Assembly: GCA_009775225.1 (NCBI GenBank)
Contig: VSPE01000014.1
Coordinates: 1-50,258, forward strand
Direction: 5' to 3'
DNA: 50,258 nt
Source of the DNA: Muribaculaceae bacterium
GTDB taxonomy: Bacteria; Bacteroidota; Bacteroidia; Bacteroidales; Muribaculaceae
Of this stretch, positions 1-7,350 are shown piece after piece; the first letter of the stretch is position 1; each line of letters begins with the position of its first letter. The notes beneath the pieces are model-generated. The model made no database searches and was not told the origin of the DNA. It worked only from the letters and a program-made list of their open reading frames with translations. Made by a program: the position numbers and the translations under genes.

Positions 1-1
1 C

Positions 2-77
2 TGGTGGTGCCACCAGGAATCGAACCGGGGACACAAGGATTTTCAGTCCTTTGCTCTACCAACTGAGCTATGGCACC
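2..77 (-). tRNA. tRNA-Phe (anticodon GAA), CCA encoded
   Basis: Read on the minus strand this is a full 76-nt cloverleaf. The 7-bp acceptor stem GGTGCCA/TGGCACC is perfect, the anticodon loop CTGAAAA gives GAA for phenylalanine, and the T loop TTCGATT is normal. Discriminator A at 5 is followed by an encoded CCA at 4-2. One oddity is a C-U mismatch in the middle pair of the T stem (positions 27 and 15). A consensus promoter lies directly upstream (117-148), so the gene has its own start although it follows the FAD dehydrogenase gene. Confidence 0.97.
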
Positions 78-116
78 ATGGGTCTTGCACCGTGGGGTGT
101 TTCCCTTTTTGCGTTG

Positions 117-148
117 CAAAGTTATGGCTTATTTTTGGATTGACCAAA
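117..148 (-). promoter_or_regulatory. Promoter of tRNA-Phe
   Basis: On the minus strand a TTTG at 148-145 and TAACTTTG at 124-117 are separated by exactly 20 bases, matching the Bacteroidota sigma-ABfr pattern (TTTG, 19-21, TAnnTTTG). Transcription would start near 110, about 33 bases before the mature tRNA end. Confidence 0.75.
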
Positions 149-170
149 TTTTTTTGAAACTTTTTTGCGA

Positions 171-1763
171 TTATTTTTCTTTGCTGGGCGCAGTTGGTTG
201 GTTCTTAGTTAGTTGAGACGCGAGCGCTCTAGCGCTCATTATGCCGTCGATGGCTGCCGATACTATGCCACCGGCATATCCGGCTCCTTCGCCGCACGGA
301 TAGAGGCCGTCGATATTGATATGGGTGAGGCTTTCGGGGGTGCGGGGAATGCGTACTGGCGACGACGTGCGTGTCTCGTCGCCTATCAATACCGCCTGCT
401 CGGTAAGGAAACCGCGTTGTTTGCCGTTGAAGATGCTGAATGCGGCCTTCATGCGCTTCGCCACTGGGGGCGGCAGTAGCTTGTCTACGCGGCACGAGAG
501 CAGCCCCGGAGGGTAGGAAGAGCGGGGGAGGGTAGCCGACAGGCGTCCCTCGACAAAGTCGGTCATGCGTTGTGCCGGTGCCTGTTGTGTTTGCCCGGCC
601 GCTTCGAAGAACGTGTGCTCTATGCTTTCCTGGTAGTGCATCATCTTGAGCACCGGGTCGTCGCCGTCGGGTATATCTTCGGGCAGTATCTCCACCACAA
701 GGCCTGAATTGGCCCATTTGGTGCCACGGTTTGCCGGCGACATGCCGTTTACCACCAGCTGGCCCGGAGCGCTTGCTGCCGGTATTATATAGCCGCCGGG
801 GCACATGCAGAAGGAGTACACCGCGCGGTCGTCTACGCGTGTCAGAATCGAGTATTCGGCAGGAGGCAGATATTTGCCTCGTCCTTCGGGACTATGGTAC
901 TGGAGGCGGTCTATCAGCTCCTGCGGATGTTCGAGGCGCACGCCCACGGCGATGCCCTTGGGCTGCATGGCTATGCCTTTGTCGCGGAGAAGATGATATA
1001 CATCGCGTGCCGAGTGGCCAGTAGCGAGTATTACCGGGCCTTCCCAAATTTTGCCGCTGCTGTCGGCCACGCCTGTTGCGCGGCGGTTGCTGTCGAGCAC
1101 TATGTCGGCCACTCGGGTGCCGAAGTGCACCTCTCCGCCGGAATTTATTATGGTGCAACGTATAGCCTTGATTACTGCCGGAAGGCGGTCGGTGCCGATA
1201 TGCGGATGCGCGTCTATAAGGATACTGTCCTGGGCGCCGTGGTTATGGAAAACATGGAGAACCTTATCTACCGGGCCGCGTTTCTTGCTGCGTGTATATA
1301 GCTTGCCGTCGGAATATGCGCCTGCGCCACCTTCTCCGAAGCAGTAGTTCGAATCCGGGTTTACGGTGCCGTTGCGGTTTATGGCCACCATGTCGGCGCG
1401 TCGGCTATCTACGTCTTTGCCGCGTTCGAGCACTATAGGCTTTATGCCAAGCTCTATAAGCTCGAGGGCTGCGAAGAGGCCGGCAGGCCCGGCGCCCACG
1501 ATTATAGCCTGAGGGGCGTTGCTCACGTCGGGATATTCAATATGGAGTCCCTGCAGTGCCTCGGGATGCACGGTGTCTACGTGTACATTGACGGTAAGAT
1601 TTACCATTACGCGCTTCTGTCGTGCGTCGATAGAGCGCCGGGTAATATCCACCTGTTTTATTCGAGCGGGTTCTATTCCGAGCATCTGAGTGCATTTGCG
1701 CCTCAGTATAGTGTCTGTCGCGGCCGTCTTAGGGTCTACGCGGAGTGTTAGAGTCTCAAGCAT
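171..1763 (-). CDS. FAD-dependent dehydrogenase (COG2509 type)
   Basis: A 530-residue soluble flavoprotein of the uncharacterised NAD(P)/FAD dehydrogenase family found widely in Bacteroidales. The dinucleotide-binding motif GAGPAG is at residues 90-95, after an N-terminal region of about 85 residues that this family carries before the Rossmann fold. A second FAD contact, GEGAGYAGG, lies near residue 494, and a Cys pair (FCMCPGG) sits near residue 320. The substrate is not known. The ATG at 1763 overlaps the stop of the MATE gene upstream by 8 bases, so translation is probably coupled. It is the last protein gene of the minus-strand run that begins at nfo. No terminator hairpin is evident between it and the tRNA promoter. 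Family membership is firm; the reaction is not established. Confidence 0.9.
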   Translation of the reverse strand: MLETLTLRVDPKTAATDTILRRKCTQMLGIEPARIKQVDITRRSIDARQKRVMVNLTVNVHVDTVHPEALQGLHIEYPDVSNAPQAIIVGAGPAGLFAALELIELGIKPIVLERGKDVDSRRADMVAINRNGTVNPDSNYCFGEGGAGAYSDGKLYTRSKKRGPVDKVLHVFHNHGAQDSILIDAHPHIGTDRLPAVIKAIRCTIINSGGEVHFGTRVADIVLDSNRRATGVADSSGKIWEGPVILATGHSARDVYHLLRDKGIAMQPKGIAVGVRLEHPQELIDRLQYHSPEGRGKYLPPAEYSILTRVDDRAVYSFCMCPGGYIIPAASAPGQLVVNGMSPANRGTKWANSGLVVEILPEDIPDGDDPVLKMMHYQESIEHTFFEAAGQTQQAPAQRMTDFVEGRLSATLPRSSYPPGLLSCRVDKLLPPPVAKRMKAAFSIFNGKQRGFLTEQAVLIGDETRTSSPVRIPRTPESLTHINIDGLYPCGEGAGYAGGIVSAAIDGIMSARALASQLTKNQPTAPSKEK

Positions 1764-3141
1764 TTTGTTGGCGTTGCAGGTACTTGGCGATATGCCGGTT
1801 CATTATTATTGCAGTGAGGAGGGCGAGTACGAATGCGATGAAGTCGCTTGCGCTCATGGCGGCCCACACACCGTCCACACCGAAGCGTGGAGGTAGTATC
1901 CACAGCATCGGCAGCAGGAATATGAGCTGACGGGTTAGCGAGAGGAATATCGAGAGTTTGGGCTTGCCTATGGATTGAAAGTAGTTCTGTATCACTATCT
2001 GTGCGCCCACAAGGGGGTACACTATGAAGTATATCCTAAAGCCGTCGCGAGCTATCTGCACCATTACGGTGTCGGTGGTGAACATGTGGCTGATTGTGTC
2101 AGGAATAAGCTCTGTAAGGAGCCAGCCAACGGTCGACACTGCCGTGGCAATCCAGATACCCTTCATCAGTGTGGCCTTCACGCGTGGCCAGTTGGCGGCG
2201 CCGAAGTTATATCCCAAAATAGGCTGCATGCCCTGCGTGATGCCGAATATTATCATCACGAAGAACATGGTCGTACGGTTGATAATCCCGTACGCGCCGA
2301 CGGCAAGGTTGCCGTCGGCGCCGGCCGTATCGAGAAGTGCTTTGTTGATAAACACCACCACGAGGCAGGCGCAGCAGTTCATAAGAAAAGGCGACAGACC
2401 GATTGCGTATATTTTCCGCATAAGCGTCCACGACACGTGCCAGCCTCGCCGCGTAAAGCGGATATAGCTCTTGCGCGATATGAAGTGGTGGAGCACCCAT
2501 ATAAATGCCGACGTCTGCCCGCATATAGTGGCGAGCGCCGCTCCTGCAATGCCCCATCCGGCTATGAAAATAAGCAGCGGAGCCACTACTATGTTTACCG
2601 CCACCGACAGCAGTGCCGAAATCATGGCTTTGCGCGGATAGCCGGTGGCGCGCATCAGATTGTTCAGCCCAAGAAATACATAGCTTATCGGTGTGCCTAA
2701 AAGTATAATCCGCATAAAGCTGCGGGCGTAGCCGATAGTCTCCGCCGTTGCGCCGAAGAAATAGAGTATCGGGTCGAGGAAGAGCAGCCCGACACTCATG
2801 ATGACAACCGCGTGGATAAGGCAGAATACCGTCACGTTGCCTACGACCTGCGACGCCTTTTCAGGGGCTTTTTGCCCCAGGAATATCGACGAAATCGTTG
2901 CGCCGCCAACAGCCACAAGCACGCAGAACGCCACCACAAGGTTCATCAGCGGAAAGGTGATGGCAAGGCCGGTGATAGCCATAGCACCCACGCCGCGCCC
3001 TATAAAGACGCTGTCTATGATGTTGTACAGCGATGTGGCGAGGCTCGCGATAATGGCCGGCAACGAGTACTGCACAAGCAGCCGCCCTATCGGAAGGCTG
3101 CCAAGCTCGTTGGGTGATGATATCTGTGTCGGCGCTGTCAT
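1756..3141 (-). CDS. MATE family multidrug/cation efflux transporter
   Basis: An integral membrane protein of about 461 residues with roughly twelve hydrophobic segments in two six-helix halves. The N-terminal stretch (GRLLVQYSLPAIIASL, then YNIIDSVFIGRGVG) is the typical MATE signature of helix 1 and the following loop. Members export drugs, dyes or metabolites in exchange for Na+ or H+ across the inner membrane. I chose ATG at 3141; an in-frame GTG two codons upstream (3147) is possible. The gene follows the serine ammonia-lyase by about 20 bases and overlaps the FAD dehydrogenase at its 3' end, so it lies in one transcription unit. The exported substrate cannot be told from sequence. Confidence 0.92.
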   Translation of the reverse strand: MTAPTQISSPNELGSLPIGRLLVQYSLPAIIASLATSLYNIIDSVFIGRGVGAMAITGLAITFPLMNLVVAFCVLVAVGGATISSIFLGQKAPEKASQVVGNVTVFCLIHAVVIMSVGLLFLDPILYFFGATAETIGYARSFMRIILLGTPISYVFLGLNNLMRATGYPRKAMISALLSVAVNIVVAPLLIFIAGWGIAGAALATICGQTSAFIWVLHHFISRKSYIRFTRRGWHVSWTLMRKIYAIGLSPFLMNCCACLVVVFINKALLDTAGADGNLAVGAYGIINRTTMFFVMIIFGITQGMQPILGYNFGAANWPRVKATLMKGIWIATAVSTVGWLLTELIPDTISHMFTTDTVMVQIARDGFRIYFIVYPLVGAQIVIQNYFQSIGKPKLSIFLSLTRQLIFLLPMLWILPPRFGVDGVWAAMSASDFIAFVLALLTAIIMNRHIAKYLQRQQNA

Positions 3142-3159
3142 TGTCACAACAGCCCCTGC

Positions 3160-4359
3160 TTATTTTATCACGGCGAGACCGCCAAGAGCTGTCTCTTTAT
3201 ATAAAGACGGAATGTCGTGCCCGGTTTGTTTCATTACCTCCACAATACGGTCGAAATCCACCGAATGACGGCCGTCCGAGAACGCCGCATACAGGTTGGC
3301 ATCCAGTGCGCGGGCCGCGGCGTATGCGTTTCGCTCTATGCACGGTATCTGTACAAGGCCGCACACAGGGTCGCAGGTAAGCCCGAGGTGATGTTCAAGG
3401 CCCATTTCAGCCGAGTATTCAATTTGTGCGGGAGTGCCGCCGAAGAGTTGCGAAGCCGCTGCGGCAGCCATGGCGCAGGCCACGCCCACTTCGCCCTGAC
3501 AGCCAACCTCCGCGCCCGATACCGACGCGTTGTGTTTCACCACGTTCCCGAAGAGACCGGCCGTGGCAAGGGCTCGCAGTATACGTTGTTCCGAGAAGCC
3601 TTTGGAGTGGTGCAGATGATAGAGCACAGCCGGAACAATGCCGCACGAGCCGCAGGTGGGAGCCGTTACGATGCGGCCGCCCGAGGCGTTCTCTTCCGAT
3701 ACCGCCAGTGCATAGGCATACACCAGACCGCGGCTCTTCAGCGACTTGTTGTAGCCTTCGGCGTGTACGTAGTAGCTTACGGCCTTGCGGCGCACGCCAA
3801 GGCCGCCGGGCAGCACGCCCTCAGCCTCTATGCCGCGTTGCACCGCCTCCTGCATCACTTTCCATACTTCTGCCAGATAGTCCCAAATCTCGTTGCCCTC
3901 GTATTTGCCTACATACTCCCAGAAGCTGGTGCCCTCTTTCTCGCACCATGCCAGTATGTCTTTTATTTTAGTGAGGGGATAAATCGAAGGGCCCGAACTG
4001 CGTTGCTGGCCTTCCTCCACAATGTCGCCGCCGCCCACCGAGTACACAGTCCACGAGTCAAGTTCTTTGCCTGCTTCGTCGTAGGCTTTGAACGTCATGC
4101 CGTTGGTATGGAAGGGCAGCACCGTCTCGGGCTTCCACTCTATCTCGGTGGGAGCTATGGGGGTGAGTACCTGGAGTATTGCCTGGTCAGTAAGGTGACC
4201 GCGGCCGGTAGCGGCGAGAGCTCCGTAGAGCGACACCTCATAGCGCTTGGCTGCGCTGCGGGTGCGCTCTCCGAATATCTCTGCGGCCTTGCGGGGCCCC
4301 ATAGTGTGCGAACTCGAGGGGCCGAGGCCTATTTTGTACAGTTGGCGGATTGATTCCAA
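3160..4359 (-). CDS. sdaA: L-serine ammonia-lyase, iron-sulfur type, single chain (TTG start)
   Basis: Cytoplasmic 399-residue enzyme deaminating L-serine to pyruvate and ammonia, with a [4Fe-4S] cluster as Lewis acid. The beta-type domain comes first (GPSSSHTMGPRKA near residues 14-26) and the alpha-type catalytic domain follows (APTCGSCG near 233-240). By comparison with E. coli SdaA the cluster ligands should be Cys287 (GCQGE), Cys329 (TCDPV) and Cys340 (IPCIERN). The start is TTG at 4359: an in-frame TGA lies just upstream, no ATG precedes the conserved SIRQLYKIG segment, and the next Met (residue 20) falls inside the SSSHTMGP motif. It lies 10 bases after the MFS gene and is co-oriented with MATE. 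The unusual start may lower its translation. Confidence 0.95.
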   Translation of the reverse strand: MESIRQLYKIGLGPSSSHTMGPRKAAEIFGERTRSAAKRYEVSLYGALAATGRGHLTDQAILQVLTPIAPTEIEWKPETVLPFHTNGMTFKAYDEAGKELDSWTVYSVGGGDIVEEGQQRSSGPSIYPLTKIKDILAWCEKEGTSFWEYVGKYEGNEIWDYLAEVWKVMQEAVQRGIEAEGVLPGGLGVRRKAVSYYVHAEGYNKSLKSRGLVYAYALAVSEENASGGRIVTAPTCGSCGIVPAVLYHLHHSKGFSEQRILRALATAGLFGNVVKHNASVSGAEVGCQGEVGVACAMAAAAASQLFGGTPAQIEYSAEMGLEHHLGLTCDPVCGLVQIPCIERNAYAAARALDANLYAAFSDGRHSVDFDRIVEVMKQTGHDIPSLYKETALGGLAVIK

Positions 4360-4369
4360 TATATATCAG

Positions 4370-6172
4370 TTATTTAGAAAGTTGTGAGCCGAATGTCTCC
4401 TTTATGTTCCATACGGCCACCGAGCCTATCTGCAGCAGAATACCCGACACTACAAGCATACCCACTGTAAAGGGCGCGCCGTTTTCGGCGGCCGGTATGC
4501 AGTGCAGTATAAGGCCGCCGCAAAGCGCTGCCACAATCTGCGGTATGGTGATAGTGCAGTTGAACAGGCCGAGATAAGTGCCGATGTTTCCGCCCGAAAG
4601 AGCGTTGGTCAGTATGGTGAAAGGCATAGCCAGCATTGCGGCCCAGGCGCAGCCCATAAGGGCGTAGCTGATGCTGAGCAGATACTGGTCTTTGATAAAG
4701 TAAACCGAGATAAAGCCTGCCGCGCCGATAAGAAGGCTGAGCGAGTAGGCGAGTTTGCGGCGGCGGAACCCTGCGAGTGCGGCGGCCCACAGCACGGCGG
4801 CTATGGCCTGGATGGCGAAGAGGTTGCCGTTCCAGTCGCCGGCGTTCTGGTACTGGGGGGTGGCCGGGTTGAGCACCGTTTTGTAGTTGAGGGTGATTTC
4901 CTCGGCGCTGTTCACTGTCGGGAGGGCGGAAGTCTGGTCAAGAACATATTTGCCCGTACCCTTGTCTATGTTGGCTATGTGAGCCAGAGTGAGGGTGGTA
5001 CCTGCCTCTACCAGCGACAGCTCCGACACTGCTTTTGCCGAGCTGTTCACGCCGATGTTGTTGCCGTCGATGCACAGCACGGAGCCGGCCTGTGCGAAGA
5101 CTTCGCCGCGAGGGTCTATCTTCTCAACACCGTTTTCGCGGAGTATCTTGCCGTTGGCAATGAGGGTGTCGCCGTCGAATACCACTGTCTGCGGAGTTGT
5201 GAAAGCACCGTCCACTTCTATGCCCGCTATGGCGAGGTGTCCGTTTTCTATTACAGGACGCTCCGAGTTGAAAATATATTTGTCGTCATAGCTCTTGCCG
5301 TCGATGCTCACGCCCGTCACTTCCTGTATCGAAGGTGCGTCGAAGGCCTGAAGCGCAACGGCGTCGGTGGAGTACGTCCACATATACAGGAATGCGGCCC
5401 AGCAGAGGAACTGCACAAGGCCCACAGTCCAGAACACCTTGGGAGCCTTCACCAGCAGGCGCACCATGCTTTCCTTTTCACCCTTCTCGTCCTTGCTCTC
5501 GTCAATGCCGTGGAACAGTGCGTATTCGTGGGGAGGCATCTCCTTCACTTTCGCGAAAGTATAGGCCACGCATATCGCAAGAATGGCGGCACCGATATAG
5601 AATGCCCACGTCACGGTAGGCGGAACCTCGCCGGCAGGAGCCGTGTTGCTCAGGAAGAGCGCGAGCACAAAAGGTGCGATATAGCCTACTACCGAACCGG
5701 CATTGCACAGGAACGACTGTATCGAATAGGCCAGGCCCTTCTGTTTTTCGTTCACCATATCGCCCACAAGCATCTTGAAGGGCTGCATGGCCATGTTGAT
5801 AGAAGTATCGAGAAGCATCAGCATCACCAGGCCGAACATTATGGCTGCCGAGATGCCGAGGCCGAGAGAACCGGCGTTAGGCAGGAAGCACATCACCACT
5901 ATCGCCACGGCGGCGCCGATAAGAAGGTAGGGCAGACGGCGGCCAAGACGCGTCCAGGTGCGGTCCGACGCGCTGCCTACTATCGGCTGCACTATCAGTC
6001 CCATAAGCGGGGGCAATATCCAGAAGTAGCTGAGGTCGTGAGGGTCGGCGCCAATAGTCGAAAAGATGCGGCTTACCTGTGAGCTCTGTAGAGCGTATGC
6101 AATCTGCACGCCGAAGAAACCGAAGCTTAGGTTCCATAGTTTCCAGAAACTTAAATCACGTTGGTCTTTCAT
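4370..6172 (-). CDS. MFS sugar transporter, SLC45-like, with periplasmic insertion
   Basis: An inner-membrane carrier of 600 residues, longer than the usual 440-460 for bacterial SLC45-like (sucrose/maltose-type) MFS proteins. The N-terminal half is canonical: LSFGFFGVQIAYALQ in helix 1, and the loop 2-3 motif DRTWTRLGRRLPYLLIG (residues 70-86). Between helix 7 (ending about 268) and helix 8 (starting about 450) there is an insertion of roughly 150-175 mostly hydrophilic, Gly/Asp/Val-rich residues that should face the periplasm. Helices 8-12 follow and look intact. The likely role is uptake of a glucoside or similar sugar with a cation, which is inference from family. It is 51 bases downstream of nfo and 10 bases upstream of sdaA. 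Confidence 0.85.
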   Translation of the reverse strand: MKDQRDLSFWKLWNLSFGFFGVQIAYALQSSQVSRIFSTIGADPHDLSYFWILPPLMGLIVQPIVGSASDRTWTRLGRRLPYLLIGAAVAIVVMCFLPNAGSLGLGISAAIMFGLVMLMLLDTSINMAMQPFKMLVGDMVNEKQKGLAYSIQSFLCNAGSVVGYIAPFVLALFLSNTAPAGEVPPTVTWAFYIGAAILAICVAYTFAKVKEMPPHEYALFHGIDESKDEKGEKESMVRLLVKAPKVFWTVGLVQFLCWAAFLYMWTYSTDAVALQAFDAPSIQEVTGVSIDGKSYDDKYIFNSERPVIENGHLAIAGIEVDGAFTTPQTVVFDGDTLIANGKILRENGVEKIDPRGEVFAQAGSVLCIDGNNIGVNSSAKAVSELSLVEAGTTLTLAHIANIDKGTGKYVLDQTSALPTVNSAEEITLNYKTVLNPATPQYQNAGDWNGNLFAIQAIAAVLWAAALAGFRRRKLAYSLSLLIGAAGFISVYFIKDQYLLSISYALMGCAWAAMLAMPFTILTNALSGGNIGTYLGLFNCTITIPQIVAALCGGLILHCIPAAENGAPFTVGMLVVSGILLQIGSVAVWNIKETFGSQLSK

Positions 6173-6223
6173 TGGTATTTCTTTTTCGTATGATGAAGTA
6201 TGATATATTTATATAATGTAAGT

Positions 6224-7072
6224 TTATTCATGTGATGAGTCGTGTGCGCGGAGCCAGTCTATCTCCGCTTTCCACAGCGAAGCGTCGGGTGTTTCGAGGA
6301 TAAGAGGTATACGGTCGAAGCGGCTGTCCGACATCAGACGGCCGAAGAAGTCTGAGCCGAGAGTTCCTTTCCCTATCGGTGCATGACGGTCTATGCGTGA
6401 GCCTGTCGGGCGCATGGCGTCGTTGATGTGCATGCCGCGCAGATAGCCGAAGCCCACAATGCGGTCGAAGTCGTCCCACGTACGCTCGTAGCCTTCGCCT
6501 GTAAGCTCATATCCGGCAGCGCACGCATGGCAGGTGTCTATGCACACGCCAACGCGGCTTTTGTCGTCCACACGGTCGATTATATGGGCAAGATGCTCGA
6601 AACTGTAGCCGAGCGCCGAACCCTGGCCTGCGGTGTTCTCTATCACTGCAGTCACACCCTCGGTGCGTTCGAGAGCATAATTGATAGACTCCGCCACCCG
6701 CGCAAGACTCTCGTCTTCGCTGATTTGCCTGAGGTGCGAGCCGGGGTGGAAGTTCAGCCTGTCGATGCCGAGGGCGCTGCATCGTCGCAGCTCGTCGACG
6801 AATGTTACCCGGGAGAGATGCAGCTTACGAGCGTCGGGCGAGCCGAGGTTGACCACAAATGCCGAGTGCGGCAGAATATGGCCCGGCCCGAAGCCGTAGG
6901 TACTGCACAGGCTGCGGAAGCGCTCTACGTCTTCCTTGGAGTACCGAGGGGTGCTCCACCGCTGAGGGGCGGTCAGATTGAGCGCAAAGGCGTCAGCGCC
7001 CAAGGCATGAGCCTCCTCGGGAGCCGTCCATATAGTCGGAGTAGCGTCTACATGTGCGCCTATATATTTCAT
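6224..7072 (-). CDS. nfo: Endonuclease IV (AP endonuclease)
   Basis: A 282-residue TIM-barrel enzyme that nicks DNA 5' to abasic sites in base excision repair, with three zinc ions. The metal-ligand motifs of E. coli Nfo are all present in order: the His in PHSAF, the His in NFHPGSHL, the Glu in VIENTAGQ, Asp and His in CIDTCHA, the His in MHINDA, Asp and His in DRHAPIGKG, and the Glu in LILETPD. The length matches the family. ATG at 7072 directly precedes the conserved KYIGAHV. It is the first gene of the minus-strand run ending at the FAD dehydrogenase and is divergent from uvrA, another repair gene, sharing a spacer of about 280 bases. Confidence 0.97.
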   Translation of the reverse strand: MKYIGAHVDATPTIWTAPEEAHALGADAFALNLTAPQRWSTPRYSKEDVERFRSLCSTYGFGPGHILPHSAFVVNLGSPDARKLHLSRVTFVDELRRCSALGIDRLNFHPGSHLRQISEDESLARVAESINYALERTEGVTAVIENTAGQGSALGYSFEHLAHIIDRVDDKSRVGVCIDTCHACAAGYELTGEGYERTWDDFDRIVGFGYLRGMHINDAMRPTGSRIDRHAPIGKGTLGSDFFGRLMSDSRFDRIPLILETPDASLWKAEIDWLRAHDSSHE

Positions 7073-7103
7073 CTGTTATCTACGCATTTCGGGTAAAATT
7101 GCA

Positions 7104-7111
7104 CAAAAATA
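7104..7111 (-). promoter_or_regulatory. Probable -7 box of the nfo operon
   Basis: On the minus strand TATTTTTG fits TAnnTTTG. A weak -33 element (ATTG, 7134-7131) lies 19 bases upstream. The predicted start near 7097 leaves a leader of about 25 bases before the nfo ATG. Confidence 0.5.
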
Positions 7112-7296
7112 ACTAAAATTTCGCAATCGGCAATGTGTTGGCAAAAGATTAGCTAATATTTGTGCCGTTTCCTGCTACATATAGAAGCCGCTTACTTACT
7201 TTCCTTTCGATACCGCACTTTTACTTCCGTTGACTTCCTTTGCAGCCCGAATTTTGTCCGAAATACGCCTTCCGCACGTTAATTAGCTTAAATAAA

Positions 7297-7328
7297 TTTG
7301 TTAGTCAACTGCGTATTTTGTATTTTTG
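7297..7328 (+). promoter_or_regulatory. Promoter of uvrA
   Basis: TTTG at 7297-7300 and TATTTTTG at 7321-7328 are 20 bases apart, a full match to the Bacteroidota consensus. Transcription would start near 7335, shortly before ATG 7351. Its position rules out translation starting at the earlier in-frame ATG at 7240. I see no LexA-like dyad here. Confidence 0.75.
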
Positions 7329-7350
7329 TAAGAATATTCAAGGACGAAAG

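Noticed and set aside
3217..4353. A 378-codon plus-strand frame opposite the serine ammonia-lyase gene
   Set aside because: Same reasoning: the minus strand encodes an intact enzyme with its cluster cysteines, and the antisense product resembles no protein family.
4502..6082. A 526-codon open frame on the plus strand opposite the MFS gene
   Set aside because: It is the antisense of a clear transporter gene; long antisense frames are common in this G+C-rich coding sequence. The product is full of Arg, His and Cys, shows no known domain, and has no promoter.
7240..7350. N-terminal extension of UvrA from an earlier in-frame ATG
   Set aside because: The 37 extra residues overlap the consensus promoter at 7297-7328 and have no counterpart in UvrA proteins; ATG 7351 fits the family start.
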